Below, in pieces: positions 1 through 7,171 of a DNA stretch of 37,098 nt (within the stretch, counting starts at the first letter, position 1; the number at the start of each line of letters is the position of its first letter). This DNA comes from Archangiaceae bacterium (GTDB lineage: Bacteria > Myxococcota > Myxococcia > Myxococcales > Myxococcaceae). The notes under the pieces were generated by a model that saw nothing but the letters and a program-made list of their open reading frames with translations, was not told the DNA's origin and did no database searches. The stretch is taken from assembly GCA_016879935.1 (NCBI GenBank), contig JAACJQ010000305.1, forward strand, positions 1 through 37,098, given 5' to 3'. The translations under genes were made by a program, and so were the position numbers.

Positions 1-201
1 CCAGCGTCGATGCCTGCGTCCACGCCAGCGTCGATGCCTGCGTCCACGCCAGCGTCGAGGCCTGCGTCCACTCCAGCGTCGATGCCTGCGTCCACGCCCG
101 CGTCGACACCTGCGTCCACGCCCGCGTCGATGCCTGCGTCCACGCCCGCGTCGACACCTGCGTCCACGCCCGCGTCGACACCTGCATCCACGCCCGCGTC
201 G
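1..201. repeat. 12-bp tandem repeat encoding (DAGV)n
   Basis: Read on the plus strand, the units alternate between forms such as CCTGCGTCCACG and CCCGCGTCGACA, giving a 12-bp unit and a 24-bp higher-order unit. About 17 units are visible and the array continues past the left edge. Differences between units are mostly synonymous or V/I/L swaps, so it encodes a DAGV-type stalk. Such arrays can vary in length by slippage. Confidence 0.9.
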
Positions 202-1121
202 TACGGAGTGAAGCCGCCATCGAGCACCGGGTTGGTGGAAGTGCCCGGCGCGAGTGTGATGTCGCGGAGCGTGACGACCGGCGCTCCGATGACGATGTTG
301 ACCAGCTCGGCCGTCTTGTAGCCCTGCTTCACGAACCCGACCGAGTACACGCCGTGTGGAACGCGCGAGAACGAGTAGGCGCCCTGGGCATCGGTCGTCG
401 TCGTGCGCCCGCCCGACATCGTCACCGTCACGTCGGCGGCCGAACCACCTTCAGGCAGCAGCACGCGCCCGCGAACGTCGGCCGTGGCCGGGCCCGTCTC
501 GCGAATCAGCGACAGCTCATGCAGCGGGAAGATCTCGGCCGCTCGAAGCTCGATGCTCTCGGAGATGGCGCGATACCCATCGCGAAACACCGCCACCGTC
601 ACGCGCCCCTCGGGCAGGTTCTCGAACAGGAACGAGCCGTCGTCGGCCGTGTACGAGAAGAAGGGGCCCTCGGGCACGAACACCGCAGTGCCGCCGTGAC
701 CGGTCGTCGCCGGAGCGAGGTCTGCCCGAAGCGCCTTGCCCTTCACCGTCGCGTTGCTGCCCACCACCACCTGCCCGACGTTCACGACCTTTCCGCGGCC
801 CGTGTGCAGCGGCTCGAGCTGCAGGAGTCGTTGACGGTCGGGTGTGCCATCGCCGTTGGAGTCGAAGCGGATCAGCACTGCGCCGACGTTCGTGTCGACG
901 GGAGACAAGGTGAAGAAGCCGGTGTCGCTCGTCGAGACCGTGAGAACCCCTGCGCCGACGAGCTCGACGGTGGCTCCAACGGCAGGCCGCAGCGTCGACT
1001 GCCCCGGCTCGGAGTAGACGAGTGAGCCCTGCAGCGTGCCCGGGCCTGGATCAGGTGGCGGCTGCGGCAGCACGAGATCGAGACAACCCGACAACAGCAC
1101 CAGCGGTAGCAGCTTCTTCAT
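1..1121 (-). CDS. Carboxypeptidase-regulatory-like lipoprotein with DAGV-repeat tail (3' end outside window)
   Basis: The frame runs open from the ATG at 1121 to the left edge (373 codons seen), so the C-terminus is missing. The N-terminus MKKLLPLVLLSGC is a short lipoprotein signal with lipobox LSGC (Cys13). The body holds about three beta-sandwich segments of the carboxypeptidase-regulatory-like (CarboxypepD_reg/SdrD-B) kind: each has a variable start, then a turn such as DDGSF-F-NLPEG or DAQGAYSFSRVPHG, then a V-x-GY/GF strand. From about residue 307 the protein becomes a run of the tetrapeptide D-A-G-(V/I/L), about 17 units up to the edge. It is predicted to be anchored in the envelope and displayed outside. 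Nothing suggests an enzyme. It is divergent from the gene starting at 1181. The lipoprotein call is strong; the biological role is unknown. Confidence 0.85.
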   Translation of the reverse strand, partial: MKKLLPLVLLSGCLDLVLPQPPPDPGPGTLQGSLVYSEPGQSTLRPAVGATVELVGAGVLTVSTSDTGFFTLSPVDTNVGAVLIRFDSNGDGTPDRQRLLQLEPLHTGRGKVVNVGQVVVGSNATVKGKALRADLAPATTGHGGTAVFVPEGPFFSYTADDGSFLFENLPEGRVTVAVFRDGYRAISESIELRAAEIFPLHELSLIRETGPATADVRGRVLLPEGGSAADVTVTMSGGRTTTTDAQGAYSFSRVPHGVYSVGFVKQGYKTAELVNIVIGAPVVTLRDITLAPGTSTNPVLDGGFTPYDAGVDAGVDAGVDAGVDAGVDAGIDAGVDAGVDAGVDAGIDAGVDAGLDAGVDAGIDAGVDAGIDA

Positions 1122-1180
1122 CGGCGACGCCCCCGAGCGGTGAAGCGCAGCATACTTTCTCTCGTGCTACGACCAGTCTG

Positions 1181-1744
1181 GTGAACGACTACGAATTCGC
1201 CTCGGCGTACGTCGAATCCATCGTGCGCGGGCTGCGACGAACCGGCCACCAGGACGAGATTCTGTCGAAGGTCTCTCCTGCCGCGCAGACCCTCTGGAAG
1301 GACCCGTTCGGCGAGACGTGGCAACCGGCGAAGCTGCTCGAAGAGATTGGAGAAGCCGCCGTCGCCATCATGGGCGAGCAGGCGTTCGACAACCTCACCT
1401 ACGGCGCCATGAAGGAGCGCTTCGGCCCCATCGTGCTCCCGATGATCAAGAGCTCGCTCGCGAAGCACAACCCGGGCGCGGTGCTGCGAAAGCTGAACGA
1501 CCTCGTGAAGGTCGCCATTCGCGGCACCGAGCTGTTCTTCCAACCCGAAGGCACGACCGGCGGCATTCTGCAGGTCAGCTACCCGCGGCCCGTCGCCGCG
1601 CACGTCATCAAGTCATGGCAGGGCGTGCTGCGCTTCGTGTTCGAGGTCACGGCGCCGGGAGAGATCGTGCAGACCTTTCACTCGCCGCACGGCGCGACCC
1701 TTCAATACAAGGTGGCGTGGAAAGAGCCCGCGCCCGCGAGCTGA
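1181..1744 (+). CDS. DUF2378-like (TIGR02265-type) cytoplasmic protein
   Basis: This 187-residue protein begins VNDYEFASAYVESIVRGL. I placed the start at GTG 1181 because the same frame upstream runs into the divergent lipoprotein gene and has no protein-like composition. There is no signal peptide or membrane segment. Length and pattern (alpha-helical first half, then a region near residues 105-165 with aromatic and beta-rich character ending in LRFVFEVTAPGE) resemble the Myxococcales-restricted DUF2378/TIGR02265 proteins of about 180 residues. That assignment is from memory of the family and is only moderately sure. Function is unknown. The TGA stop at 1742-1744 abuts the stop of the convergent acyltransferase gene within the palindrome TGATCA. 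No clear Shine-Dalgarno site is visible. Confidence 0.72.
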   Translation: MNDYEFASAYVESIVRGLRRTGHQDEILSKVSPAAQTLWKDPFGETWQPAKLLEEIGEAAVAIMGEQAFDNLTYGAMKERFGPIVLPMIKSSLAKHNPGAVLRKLNDLVKVAIRGTELFFQPEGTTGGILQVSYPRPVAAHVIKSWQGVLRFVFEVTAPGEIVQTFHSPHGATLQYKVAWKEPAPAS

Positions 1745-2887
1745 TCAGCCCAGCGCGTCGAGTCGTTTGCCGTAGATGCGGTAGCGCTTGGTGCGCGTGC
1801 AGCCGAAGAGCTCGATGGGCCGGTTCACCAGGTCGTTGTCTTCGAGCGTCCACCCGATTTCGCCGTGGGTCCACCCGAGGCGTTTGCCCACCTCGAACGT
1901 CTCTTTCATCAGCACCGAGTCGAGGCCGCGTTTGCGGTACTCCTTCTTGATGCCGAGCGCGATGAGCCGGCCCTGCTTGATGCGCTTGAGCTCGAGCATC
2001 ATCTTCACGAGGCCGATGGGCAGCCCGAAGGTGGTGAGGCGGCCGTTGGCTTTCTTGATGGCCTGATTCGCGTCGGGCACCGTGATGCAGAAGGCGACGG
2101 GCTCTTTGTTCACCTCGGCGAAGAGCACGAGGTCGGTGTTCAGAATCATCTTCAGGTCTTTGCCGAGCTGGTCGAACTCGGCGTCGGTCATCGGCACGAA
2201 GCCCCAGTTGCGCTCGAAGGCCGAGTTGTAGATGTCTTTGATGATGCGCACCTCGCGGTCCCACTGCTTGAGGTCGGCTGGGCGCATCGTGATGCCCTCA
2301 CGCTGCTTCACCTTCTCGGCGACGCGCGCGACCTTCGGTGGAAGCTCGCCTGCGAGGTCGATTCGCCACGCGTAGAGGTCTTTCGCCTTCGTGTAGCCGA
2401 CGGCCTCGGTGAGCGTGAGGTAGTGCTTCGGCGTCCACGGCATGAGGATGGCGGGGGGCAGCTCGAAGCCCTCGAGCAGAAACCCCCACTCGCTGTTCGA
2501 CGAGGGGCTTGCGGGCCCGAGAATCTCGGCGAGGCCGCGCGCCTTCACCCACGCCTCGGCTGCCGCGTACAGCGCTTTGGCCACCTCGACGTCGTCGAGG
2601 CACTCGAAGAAGCCGAACCAGCCCACGCGGGTGCCGTGAAACTCGTTGTAGCGGGGGTCGTCGATGGCGGCGATGCGGCCGACGACCTTGCCTTCCCGGC
2701 GCGCGAGGAAGAGCTGCATGGTGCCGAACTGGAACCAGGGGTTCTTCTTCGGGTCGAGCACCAGCTCGCGCTCCATCACGAGCGGCGGCACGAAGTTCGG
2801 CTCATTCCGGTACAGCTCGTACTGAAACAGAATGAACGCGTGCTTCTCGGAGGTGGTGGTGACGGGCGTGACGGCGAGCGTCGTCAT
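1745..2887 (-). CDS. GNAT-like N-acyltransferase, about 380 aa
   Basis: The 380-residue protein from ATG 2887 (MTTLAVTPVTTTSEKHAF) belongs by pattern to a widespread uncharacterised GNAT-fold family. It has a segment near residues 15-45 (FQYELYRNEPNFVPPL), then LFLARREGKVVGRIAAIDD typical of GNAT beta-strands, GPASPSSNSEWGFLLEGF near 130, and a C-terminal GNAT-like half with RLIALGIKKEYRKRGLDSVL, where the K-x-x-R-x-R-G-L part resembles an acetyl-CoA pyrophosphate loop. The substrate is unknown. An upstream in-frame extension lacks this character and would reach into the next gene, so I prefer 2887. It lies 40 bp downstream of the RCC1-like lipoprotein gene on the same strand, so co-transcription is possible. 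Confidence 0.85.
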   Translation of the reverse strand: MTTLAVTPVTTTSEKHAFILFQYELYRNEPNFVPPLVMERELVLDPKKNPWFQFGTMQLFLARREGKVVGRIAAIDDPRYNEFHGTRVGWFGFFECLDDVEVAKALYAAAEAWVKARGLAEILGPASPSSNSEWGFLLEGFELPPAILMPWTPKHYLTLTEAVGYTKAKDLYAWRIDLAGELPPKVARVAEKVKQREGITMRPADLKQWDREVRIIKDIYNSAFERNWGFVPMTDAEFDQLGKDLKMILNTDLVLFAEVNKEPVAFCITVPDANQAIKKANGRLTTFGLPIGLVKMMLELKRIKQGRLIALGIKKEYRKRGLDSVLMKETFEVGKRLGWTHGEIGWTLEDNDLVNRPIELFGCTRTKRYRIYGKRLDALG

Positions 2888-2927
2888 GGGCGCGGAATAG
2901 AAGTGACGCGCCGACGAGTCAAAGCGT

Positions 2928-3890
2928 TCAGGGCAGCCCACGCACGAGGTGCCCGCCAGCATCGGGCACATCGATGCTGAAGCAGTACACGGAGCCATCG
3001 CGCTGGAGCGCGCAGCCGTGTGGTTCGGTCGCTGGCCGGGCGAGCGCCGGGTAGGGCGAGACCGCCAGCTCGACCGGGTCGTTCAGCGCTGCGATGCGAA
3101 CCCGCCCTTCCAGTTCTTCCTGGAAGTCCCAGCACTCGACGCCTCCGTCGTTCAGCACGAGGCAGTTGCCACTGTTGAAGGCGCCGTCGCGGCGGCCGAG
3201 GCGCTTCACGCCTTCGAGCCTGTGGTTGGAACCGCACCGCAGCGAGCCCGCGTGATTGAGTCTGCAGTTGTTCGAGTAGAACGCGATGTCGGTGAAGGGG
3301 TCCAACGGCTGGCCTCCGCCTCCACCCCAGCAGCTGAGTGTGCCGTCTTTCAGCGTCGCGCAGGCGAGGCCGTAGTTCATGGAGATGTCGACGGCGCCGG
3401 AGCGAATGCGGCGTGGCGGAAGCACCACGAAGCCTGCATCAGCCTCGACCACGTCGTAGGTGTTCAAACCCCAACACCAGACCTCGTCACCGATGAGCCC
3501 GCACGCAGTCTCGGCAGAGGCCGCGAGCGCCGAGACACTGCCGATGCCCTCGAGCTGCTTTGGCTCGGGGTTCTTCTCCAAGCCCCACCAGAAGATGCCT
3601 GCATCGAGGGTCGAGGCCCAGATGCGGTCCTGGCCGGAACGAACGATGGCGACAGGTGGCAGGCCCTCGACCCGCGCTGCCGTGTCGAGGCCCAGCTTCG
3701 GAGCGCTCCTTCCCGCGACCTCGGGTGCTCCTGTGGCCGACCAGCAATAGACCTCGCCATCGCTCACGACACAGCCGTTGGCGTTGATGCCGTTGGTGCC
3801 GAAGGTGAGGCTGCTCCGGTGGGCCGGGGGAGCGGAGGCTCCCCCGCAGGCGAGGAACGACATCATCGCCGTCAGAAAGCGCCTGTGCAT
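2928..3890 (-). CDS. RCC1-like repeat lipoprotein
   Basis: This is a 320-residue protein with a lipoprotein signal (MMSFLACGG, lipid-accepting Cys15 from ATG 3890; Met9 or Met10 are possible alternative starts). The body is built of repeats with the signature C-x(n)-DG-x-(V/L)-x-CWG/CWS, for example CVVSDGEVYCWS, CGLIGDEVWCWGLN, CATLKDGTLSCWGGG, CLVLNDGGVECWD and CALQRDGSVYCFS. These are RCC1-type beta-propeller blades of the Cys-paired form common in myxobacterial surface lipoproteins. Paired Cys residues in each blade suggest disulfides outside the cytoplasm. It probably mediates binding rather than catalysis. It is divergent from the cytochrome-like lipoprotein at 3956. Confidence 0.85.
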   Translation of the reverse strand: MHRRFLTAMMSFLACGGASAPPAHRSSLTFGTNGINANGCVVSDGEVYCWSATGAPEVAGRSAPKLGLDTAARVEGLPPVAIVRSGQDRIWASTLDAGIFWWGLEKNPEPKQLEGIGSVSALAASAETACGLIGDEVWCWGLNTYDVVEADAGFVVLPPRRIRSGAVDISMNYGLACATLKDGTLSCWGGGGGQPLDPFTDIAFYSNNCRLNHAGSLRCGSNHRLEGVKRLGRRDGAFNSGNCLVLNDGGVECWDFQEELEGRVRIAALNDPVELAVSPYPALARPATEPHGCALQRDGSVYCFSIDVPDAGGHLVRGLP

Positions 3891-3939
3891 TCGAAGACCC
3901 TATCGCGGACACGGCGCGCAACGCTGCCACACGAGGGAG

Positions 3940-3945
3940 TAGGCT
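3940..3945 (+). promoter_or_regulatory. Candidate -10 element TAGGCT just before GTG 3956
   Basis: TAGGCT ends 10 bases before the GTG at 3956, so a transcript starting about 7 bases after it would be almost leaderless. No convincing -35 box is seen. The same hexamer precedes the 12916 gene. Confidence 0.35.
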
Positions 3946-3955
3946 GTGCTTCGAC

Positions 3956-4804
3956 GTGCTCCCCCGCCTGGTCGTTGTCGTGCTGCTGTCGTCTTTCGCG
4001 TGTGGCGAGCTGCCGCCCTCGATGCCGACCATCGACGGGGGGCGCACCGACGCGGGTGTGGTGCGACGCGACTCGGGCGTGGCCGATGCGGGTCGTGGAG
4101 GCGGAGGCGCGGGTGGCGGCTCCACGGGTGGCGGCATTCCGGGGCCCAACGTTCCACCCGTCGTCGGAGCCGCCATCATCGCGCCCATGCTCTCGGGTTG
4201 GGCGGGTCAGCTCTTTCCCCTGAGCATCTCGGCCACCGACGCCAACCAGGACCTGCTCTCGTTCACCTGGTCGCAGGTCTCTCCCGCGGGTGAGCAGGGC
4301 TCCTTCATCGAGAACGGGAGCGCGAACGCGCAGCGCTGGTTCGCTCCCGAGACGCTGACGCCGACGACGTTCGTGCTGCGCGTGAGCGTGACCGATGGGC
4401 GCTCGCCACCCGAGGTGCGTGAGGTGACGGTGATGGTGCGGCCGCCGCGCTTCTCGGAAATCTACTCGTCGATGCTGGGCCTCGACGTGCTGCAGGGCGG
4501 CCAGTGCACCGGCTGTCACGGCTCGATGGGCAGCTACACCGTCGGCGCGAGCTCGAACTCGGCGTGGTCGCGGCTGGTGAACGTCGCGCACAACCACGGC
4601 GCCGCGTGCCGCAACGCCGGAGTGCCTTCGCTCGTGGTGCCGAACGACAAGATGCGCTCGCTGCTCTACCTGAAGATGGCGGGCCTTCAGCCGACCGCCT
4701 GTGGCGACGTGATGCCGAGAGGCACGGCGGCGATTCCACCGTCTCCGCCGAATCAGGTCGTCGCCATCGGCACGTGGATTCGGCTCGGTGCGCCGAACGA
4801 TTGA
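3956..4804 (+). CDS. PKD-like plus cytochrome-c-like lipoprotein
   Basis: The 282-residue protein starts at GTG 3956 (MLPRLVVVVLLSSFACGE; Cys16 lipobox). After a Asp/Gly-rich linker with DGG, DAG and GGGAGGG runs (about 26-62) comes an Ig/PKD-like domain (about 68-160: SISATDANQDLLSFTWSQ, FVLRVSVTDG). The C-terminal domain begins FSEIYSSML and has one canonical heme-c site, CTGCH (184-188). It ends in the pattern of planctomycete/myxobacterial cytochrome-like lipoproteins: a serine-rich S-LLYLKMAG stretch, CGDVMPRG (a candidate axial Met) and IGTWIRLGAP. It is likely an envelope electron carrier or a heme-bearing sensor. Its stop is fused to that of the next, convergent gene in TGATCA. TAGGCT at 3940-3945 lies just before the GTG. 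Confidence 0.85.
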   Translation: MLPRLVVVVLLSSFACGELPPSMPTIDGGRTDAGVVRRDSGVADAGRGGGGAGGGSTGGGIPGPNVPPVVGAAIIAPMLSGWAGQLFPLSISATDANQDLLSFTWSQVSPAGEQGSFIENGSANAQRWFAPETLTPTTFVLRVSVTDGRSPPEVREVTVMVRPPRFSEIYSSMLGLDVLQGGQCTGCHGSMGSYTVGASSNSAWSRLVNVAHNHGAACRNAGVPSLVVPNDKMRSLLYLKMAGLQPTACGDVMPRGTAAIPPSPPNQVVAIGTWIRLGAPND

Positions 4805-5311
4805 TCAGCGCTCCGCCCGGCGCTTGAGCTCATCATTCATCTTCACGAAGCCCTTCGGCGCGCCCTGCATCATCGGTTGCCGCTGAATGATGGGCGCGAG
4901 CAGGCCCGAGTAGTGCTCGCGGTTCACGAGGCGGGTCTTCCCACCGGGGAGCGACTCGAGCTCGAAGAAGTGTTCCCCATCGAACACGCGCGGCGCACCG
5001 GTTCTGGCGAGCCAGGCGAACCGAACGTTCGGCTCGAAGTGACTCACCACCGGTTGAAACTCGTACGGCTCGGCGCCGTCGGCCGAGAGACGCAGCTTCA
5101 ACGTCGCGTCGGGAGCGGCGGTGCCACCCAGCCACGCGAGCTGGCTGTTCCACTCGGCGTACGAGGGGAAGTCGATGATGACCGCCCACACGCGCTCGGG
5201 CGGAGCGTCGATGACGACCTCTTCGCGAACCTCGAATGACGAGAAGCTCGACCCCGCGAGGCCCGCCACGAGCACGGCCACCACCGCGAGCGCGATGCGG
5301 CGCCGGTTCAC
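4805..5311 (-). CDS. SRPBCC (START-like) domain protein with N-terminal membrane anchor
   Basis: The 168-residue protein begins MNRRRIALAVVAVLVAGLAGSS, one basic-flanked hydrophobic segment (about 6-23) that is an anchor or uncleaved signal. The rest fits the SRPBCC/polyketide-cyclase fold: EEVVIDAPPERVWAVIIDFPSYAEWN (I-x-APxxxVWxxixDxxxYxxWN signature), central strands, and a long C-terminal amphipathic helix ending FVKMNDELKRRAER. This fold binds hydrophobic ligands in a cavity, but the ligand is unknown. The GTG start at 5309-5311 overlaps the TGA of the upstream NmrA gene (5308-5310) as GTGA, which indicates translational coupling. The stop abuts that of the 3956 gene. Confidence 0.88.
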   Translation of the reverse strand: MNRRRIALAVVAVLVAGLAGSSFSSFEVREEVVIDAPPERVWAVIIDFPSYAEWNSQLAWLGGTAAPDATLKLRLSADGAEPYEFQPVVSHFEPNVRFAWLARTGAPRVFDGEHFFELESLPGGKTRLVNREHYSGLLAPIIQRQPMMQGAPKGFVKMNDELKRRAER

Positions 5312-6192
5312 GTCGCCCAGCCCGTGCGACGCAGGAAGGTCTCGAGGTTCTCGAGCGCCGGGTGCAGCGCGCGCAGCCCCGGAATGAAGGCGTCACCGCC
5401 GAGCGTGTCGAATGCCTCCCACATCAGGCCGAACTCGGCGCTGTACTGCTTGATGGCAGGAATCGCCTTCTCGTCGGCGACCGACTTCACGGCCTTGCCC
5501 GTCACGCGGGAGAACACCGCCGCCACGTCACCGGGCGTGAGCGCGTCTCCGGCGAGGTCGAAGGCTGCTCCGACGAACGCGTCGGGCCGCTCGAACGCCA
5601 GCGCCGCGAAGTGCCCGATGTCGGTGGTGCTCACCATCTGCAGCCGCTGGTGCGCGCGAATCGGCAGCTCGATGGTGCCGGCGCGGGCCTTTGGGCCGAA
5701 GTCCATCATCGGCGAGTTGTAGTTCTCCATGAAGAAGGCGGGCCGAAGCACGGTCGCCGGCAGCTTCGCGTCGAGGAGGTAGCGCTCGACTTCCTGCTTC
5801 GAGCGCGCGTGCGGCACGGGGCTCGGGTACGCGAAGCTCTGGCCTGACGACGAGAAGACGAAGTGCTTCACCTTCGCCGCCTTCGCCGCGTCGACCAGGT
5901 TCCGGCCCTGCTTCACCTCGCCGTCGGCACCAAGCGGCTTGCCGCTGGCCATGCCGTCCCAGAAGTTGGTGACCGCGAACACGCCGTGGGCTCCCGCGAA
6001 CGCGCGCTCGAGCGAAGCCTTGTCGAGCAGGTCTGCCGCGATGACCTCCACGCCCTGCGCCGCCAGCACCCTGGCTTCAGGCTTGTTCGGGTCGCGGGTG
6101 ACGGCCTTCACGTGGAACTGGCGCGGCAGGTGGCTGATGACGGCGCTGCCCTGCTGTCCGGTGGCGCCAGTGACGACGATGGTGGGCTTCAT
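5308..6192 (-). CDS. NmrA-family NAD(P)-binding oxidoreductase
   Basis: The 294-residue protein starts at ATG 6192, preceded by a good GGAGG ribosome site 9 nt upstream. It opens MKPTIVVTGATGQQGSAV with the Rossmann GxxGxxG at 9-15. Further atypical-SDR marks are VKAVTRDPN, ADLLDKASLERAF, the GVFAVTNFW strand, KHFVFSSSG and LPATVLRPAFFMENY. It therefore binds NAD(P) as a reductase or redox sensor of the NmrA/HSCARG type. The substrate cannot be inferred. It is divergent from a LysR regulator whose presumed binding sites lie between the two genes, so it is the likely LysR target. It is coupled by a GTGA overlap to the SRPBCC gene downstream. Confidence 0.9.
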   Translation of the reverse strand: MKPTIVVTGATGQQGSAVISHLPRQFHVKAVTRDPNKPEARVLAAQGVEVIAADLLDKASLERAFAGAHGVFAVTNFWDGMASGKPLGADGEVKQGRNLVDAAKAAKVKHFVFSSSGQSFAYPSPVPHARSKQEVERYLLDAKLPATVLRPAFFMENYNSPMMDFGPKARAGTIELPIRAHQRLQMVSTTDIGHFAALAFERPDAFVGAAFDLAGDALTPGDVAAVFSRVTGKAVKSVADEKAIPAIKQYSAEFGLMWEAFDTLGGDAFIPGLRALHPALENLETFLRRTGWAT

Positions 6193-6251
6193 GGTGGGTT
6201 CCTCCAGGGGTGAGGCCCACTCGTAGTGTCGGTGCGCTGGTGCAACAATCT

Positions 6252-6285
6252 GGTGAAACGAAACGAATCGTTCCACCATTGGAAC
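6252..6285. promoter_or_regulatory. Overlapping inverted repeats in the NmrA/LysR divergent spacer (candidate LysR operator)
   Basis: Within the 94-bp spacer, GGTGAAACGA (6252-6261) and TCGTTCCACC (6268-6277) form a 10-bp inverted repeat with one mismatch around a 6-bp spacer. GTTCCA (6270-6275) and TGGAAC (6280-6285) form a perfect inverted repeat around CCAT, ending one base before the LysR start codon. The shared GTTCCA half-site could allow alternative occupancy. LysR proteins usually bind T-N11-A dyads in such divergent spacers. Its closeness to the lysR start suggests autorepression. Confidence 0.6.
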
Positions 6286-6286
6286 C

Positions 6287-7168
6287 ATGAACGATTTGAA
6301 CGAGGTCGCCGTCTTTGCGGCCGTGGTTCGGCACCGTGGGTTCACGCCGGCGGCGAAGGCGCTCGGCATGCAGAAGTCGACGGTGAGCCGCATGGTGGCG
6401 CGGCTGGAAGACCGGCTCGGGGTGCGGCTGCTGGTGCGCACGAGCCGGCAGTTGTCGGTGACCGAGAGCGGGCGGGCCTTTCACGAGCGCTGCGCCGAAG
6501 GCCTGCGGTTGCTCGAGGCCGCCGAAGGCGACGTCGCGCCCGTGGAGCAGCCGGCCGGGCTCGTGCGGCTGACGGCCATGCCCGACTTCGCGCAGGTGTA
6601 CCTCGCGCCCCTCATCGGCCAGTTCGCGAAGGTGTTTCCGCTCGTCCACGTCGAGCTCGTGCTCACCACGCGCCTCGTCGACCTCATCGACGAACGGGTC
6701 GACCTCGCCATCCGCTCCGGGCCGTTGCCTGACTCGTCACTCGTCTCGAGGCGGGTGGGTACGGGCGCGAGGCGGTTGGTGGCGAGCCCAGGCTACCTCT
6801 CGGCGCACGGCCGGCCTCGCACCCTCGACGACCTCGAGCGACACACGTGCCTCGGCTACCGCACCACCGACGGCGTCGCGACGTGGCGGCTGGCGAGCGC
6901 GAAGGGCGCGCGGAACGTCAAGGTGAAGGCGCGCCTCGCGGCCGACGACTTCAAGGTGCTCGAGGCGTGGGCCATCGACGGCCTCGGCATCGCGATGCTG
7001 CCCGGCTTCGTCTGCGACGCGGCCATCGCCGAAGGAAAGCTCGTGCCGGTGCTCAAGCAGTCGCTCGACGACGCGGTGCCCATCTTCCTCGTACACCCCG
7101 CGGGGCGGCACCTGCCCGCGCGCGTGAGAGCGCTGAGGGACTTTCTCTCGCAGCGCCTGCACTCGTGA
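6287..7168 (+). CDS. LysR-family transcriptional regulator
   Basis: This 293-residue protein has normal LTTR length. The N-terminal winged helix-turn-helix spans about residues 1-60 (FAAVVRHRGFTPAAKALGMQKSTVSRMVARLEDRLGVRLLVRTSRQLSVTESG). The effector-binding periplasmic-protein-like domain spans about 90-290 (LVRLTAMPDF, HVELVLTTRLVDLIDERVDLAIRSG, GLGIAMLPGFV). The pattern is that of the AaeR/DmlR-like group that often controls an adjacent divergent oxidoreductase. The neighbour is the NmrA/SRPBCC pair, with palindromic DNA between. The inducer is unknown. Confidence 0.95.
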   Translation: MNDLNEVAVFAAVVRHRGFTPAAKALGMQKSTVSRMVARLEDRLGVRLLVRTSRQLSVTESGRAFHERCAEGLRLLEAAEGDVAPVEQPAGLVRLTAMPDFAQVYLAPLIGQFAKVFPLVHVELVLTTRLVDLIDERVDLAIRSGPLPDSSLVSRRVGTGARRLVASPGYLSAHGRPRTLDDLERHTCLGYRTTDGVATWRLASAKGARNVKVKARLAADDFKVLEAWAIDGLGIAMLPGFVCDAAIAEGKLVPVLKQSLDDAVPIFLVHPAGRHLPARVRALRDFLSQRLHS

Positions 7169-7171
7169 GCG

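Noticed and set aside
10-321. Plus-strand frame encoding PAST-repeat protein over the DAGV array
   Set aside because: It is the shadow of the 12-bp repeat in the other strand; the minus frame has a proper lipobox and folded domains before the repeat.
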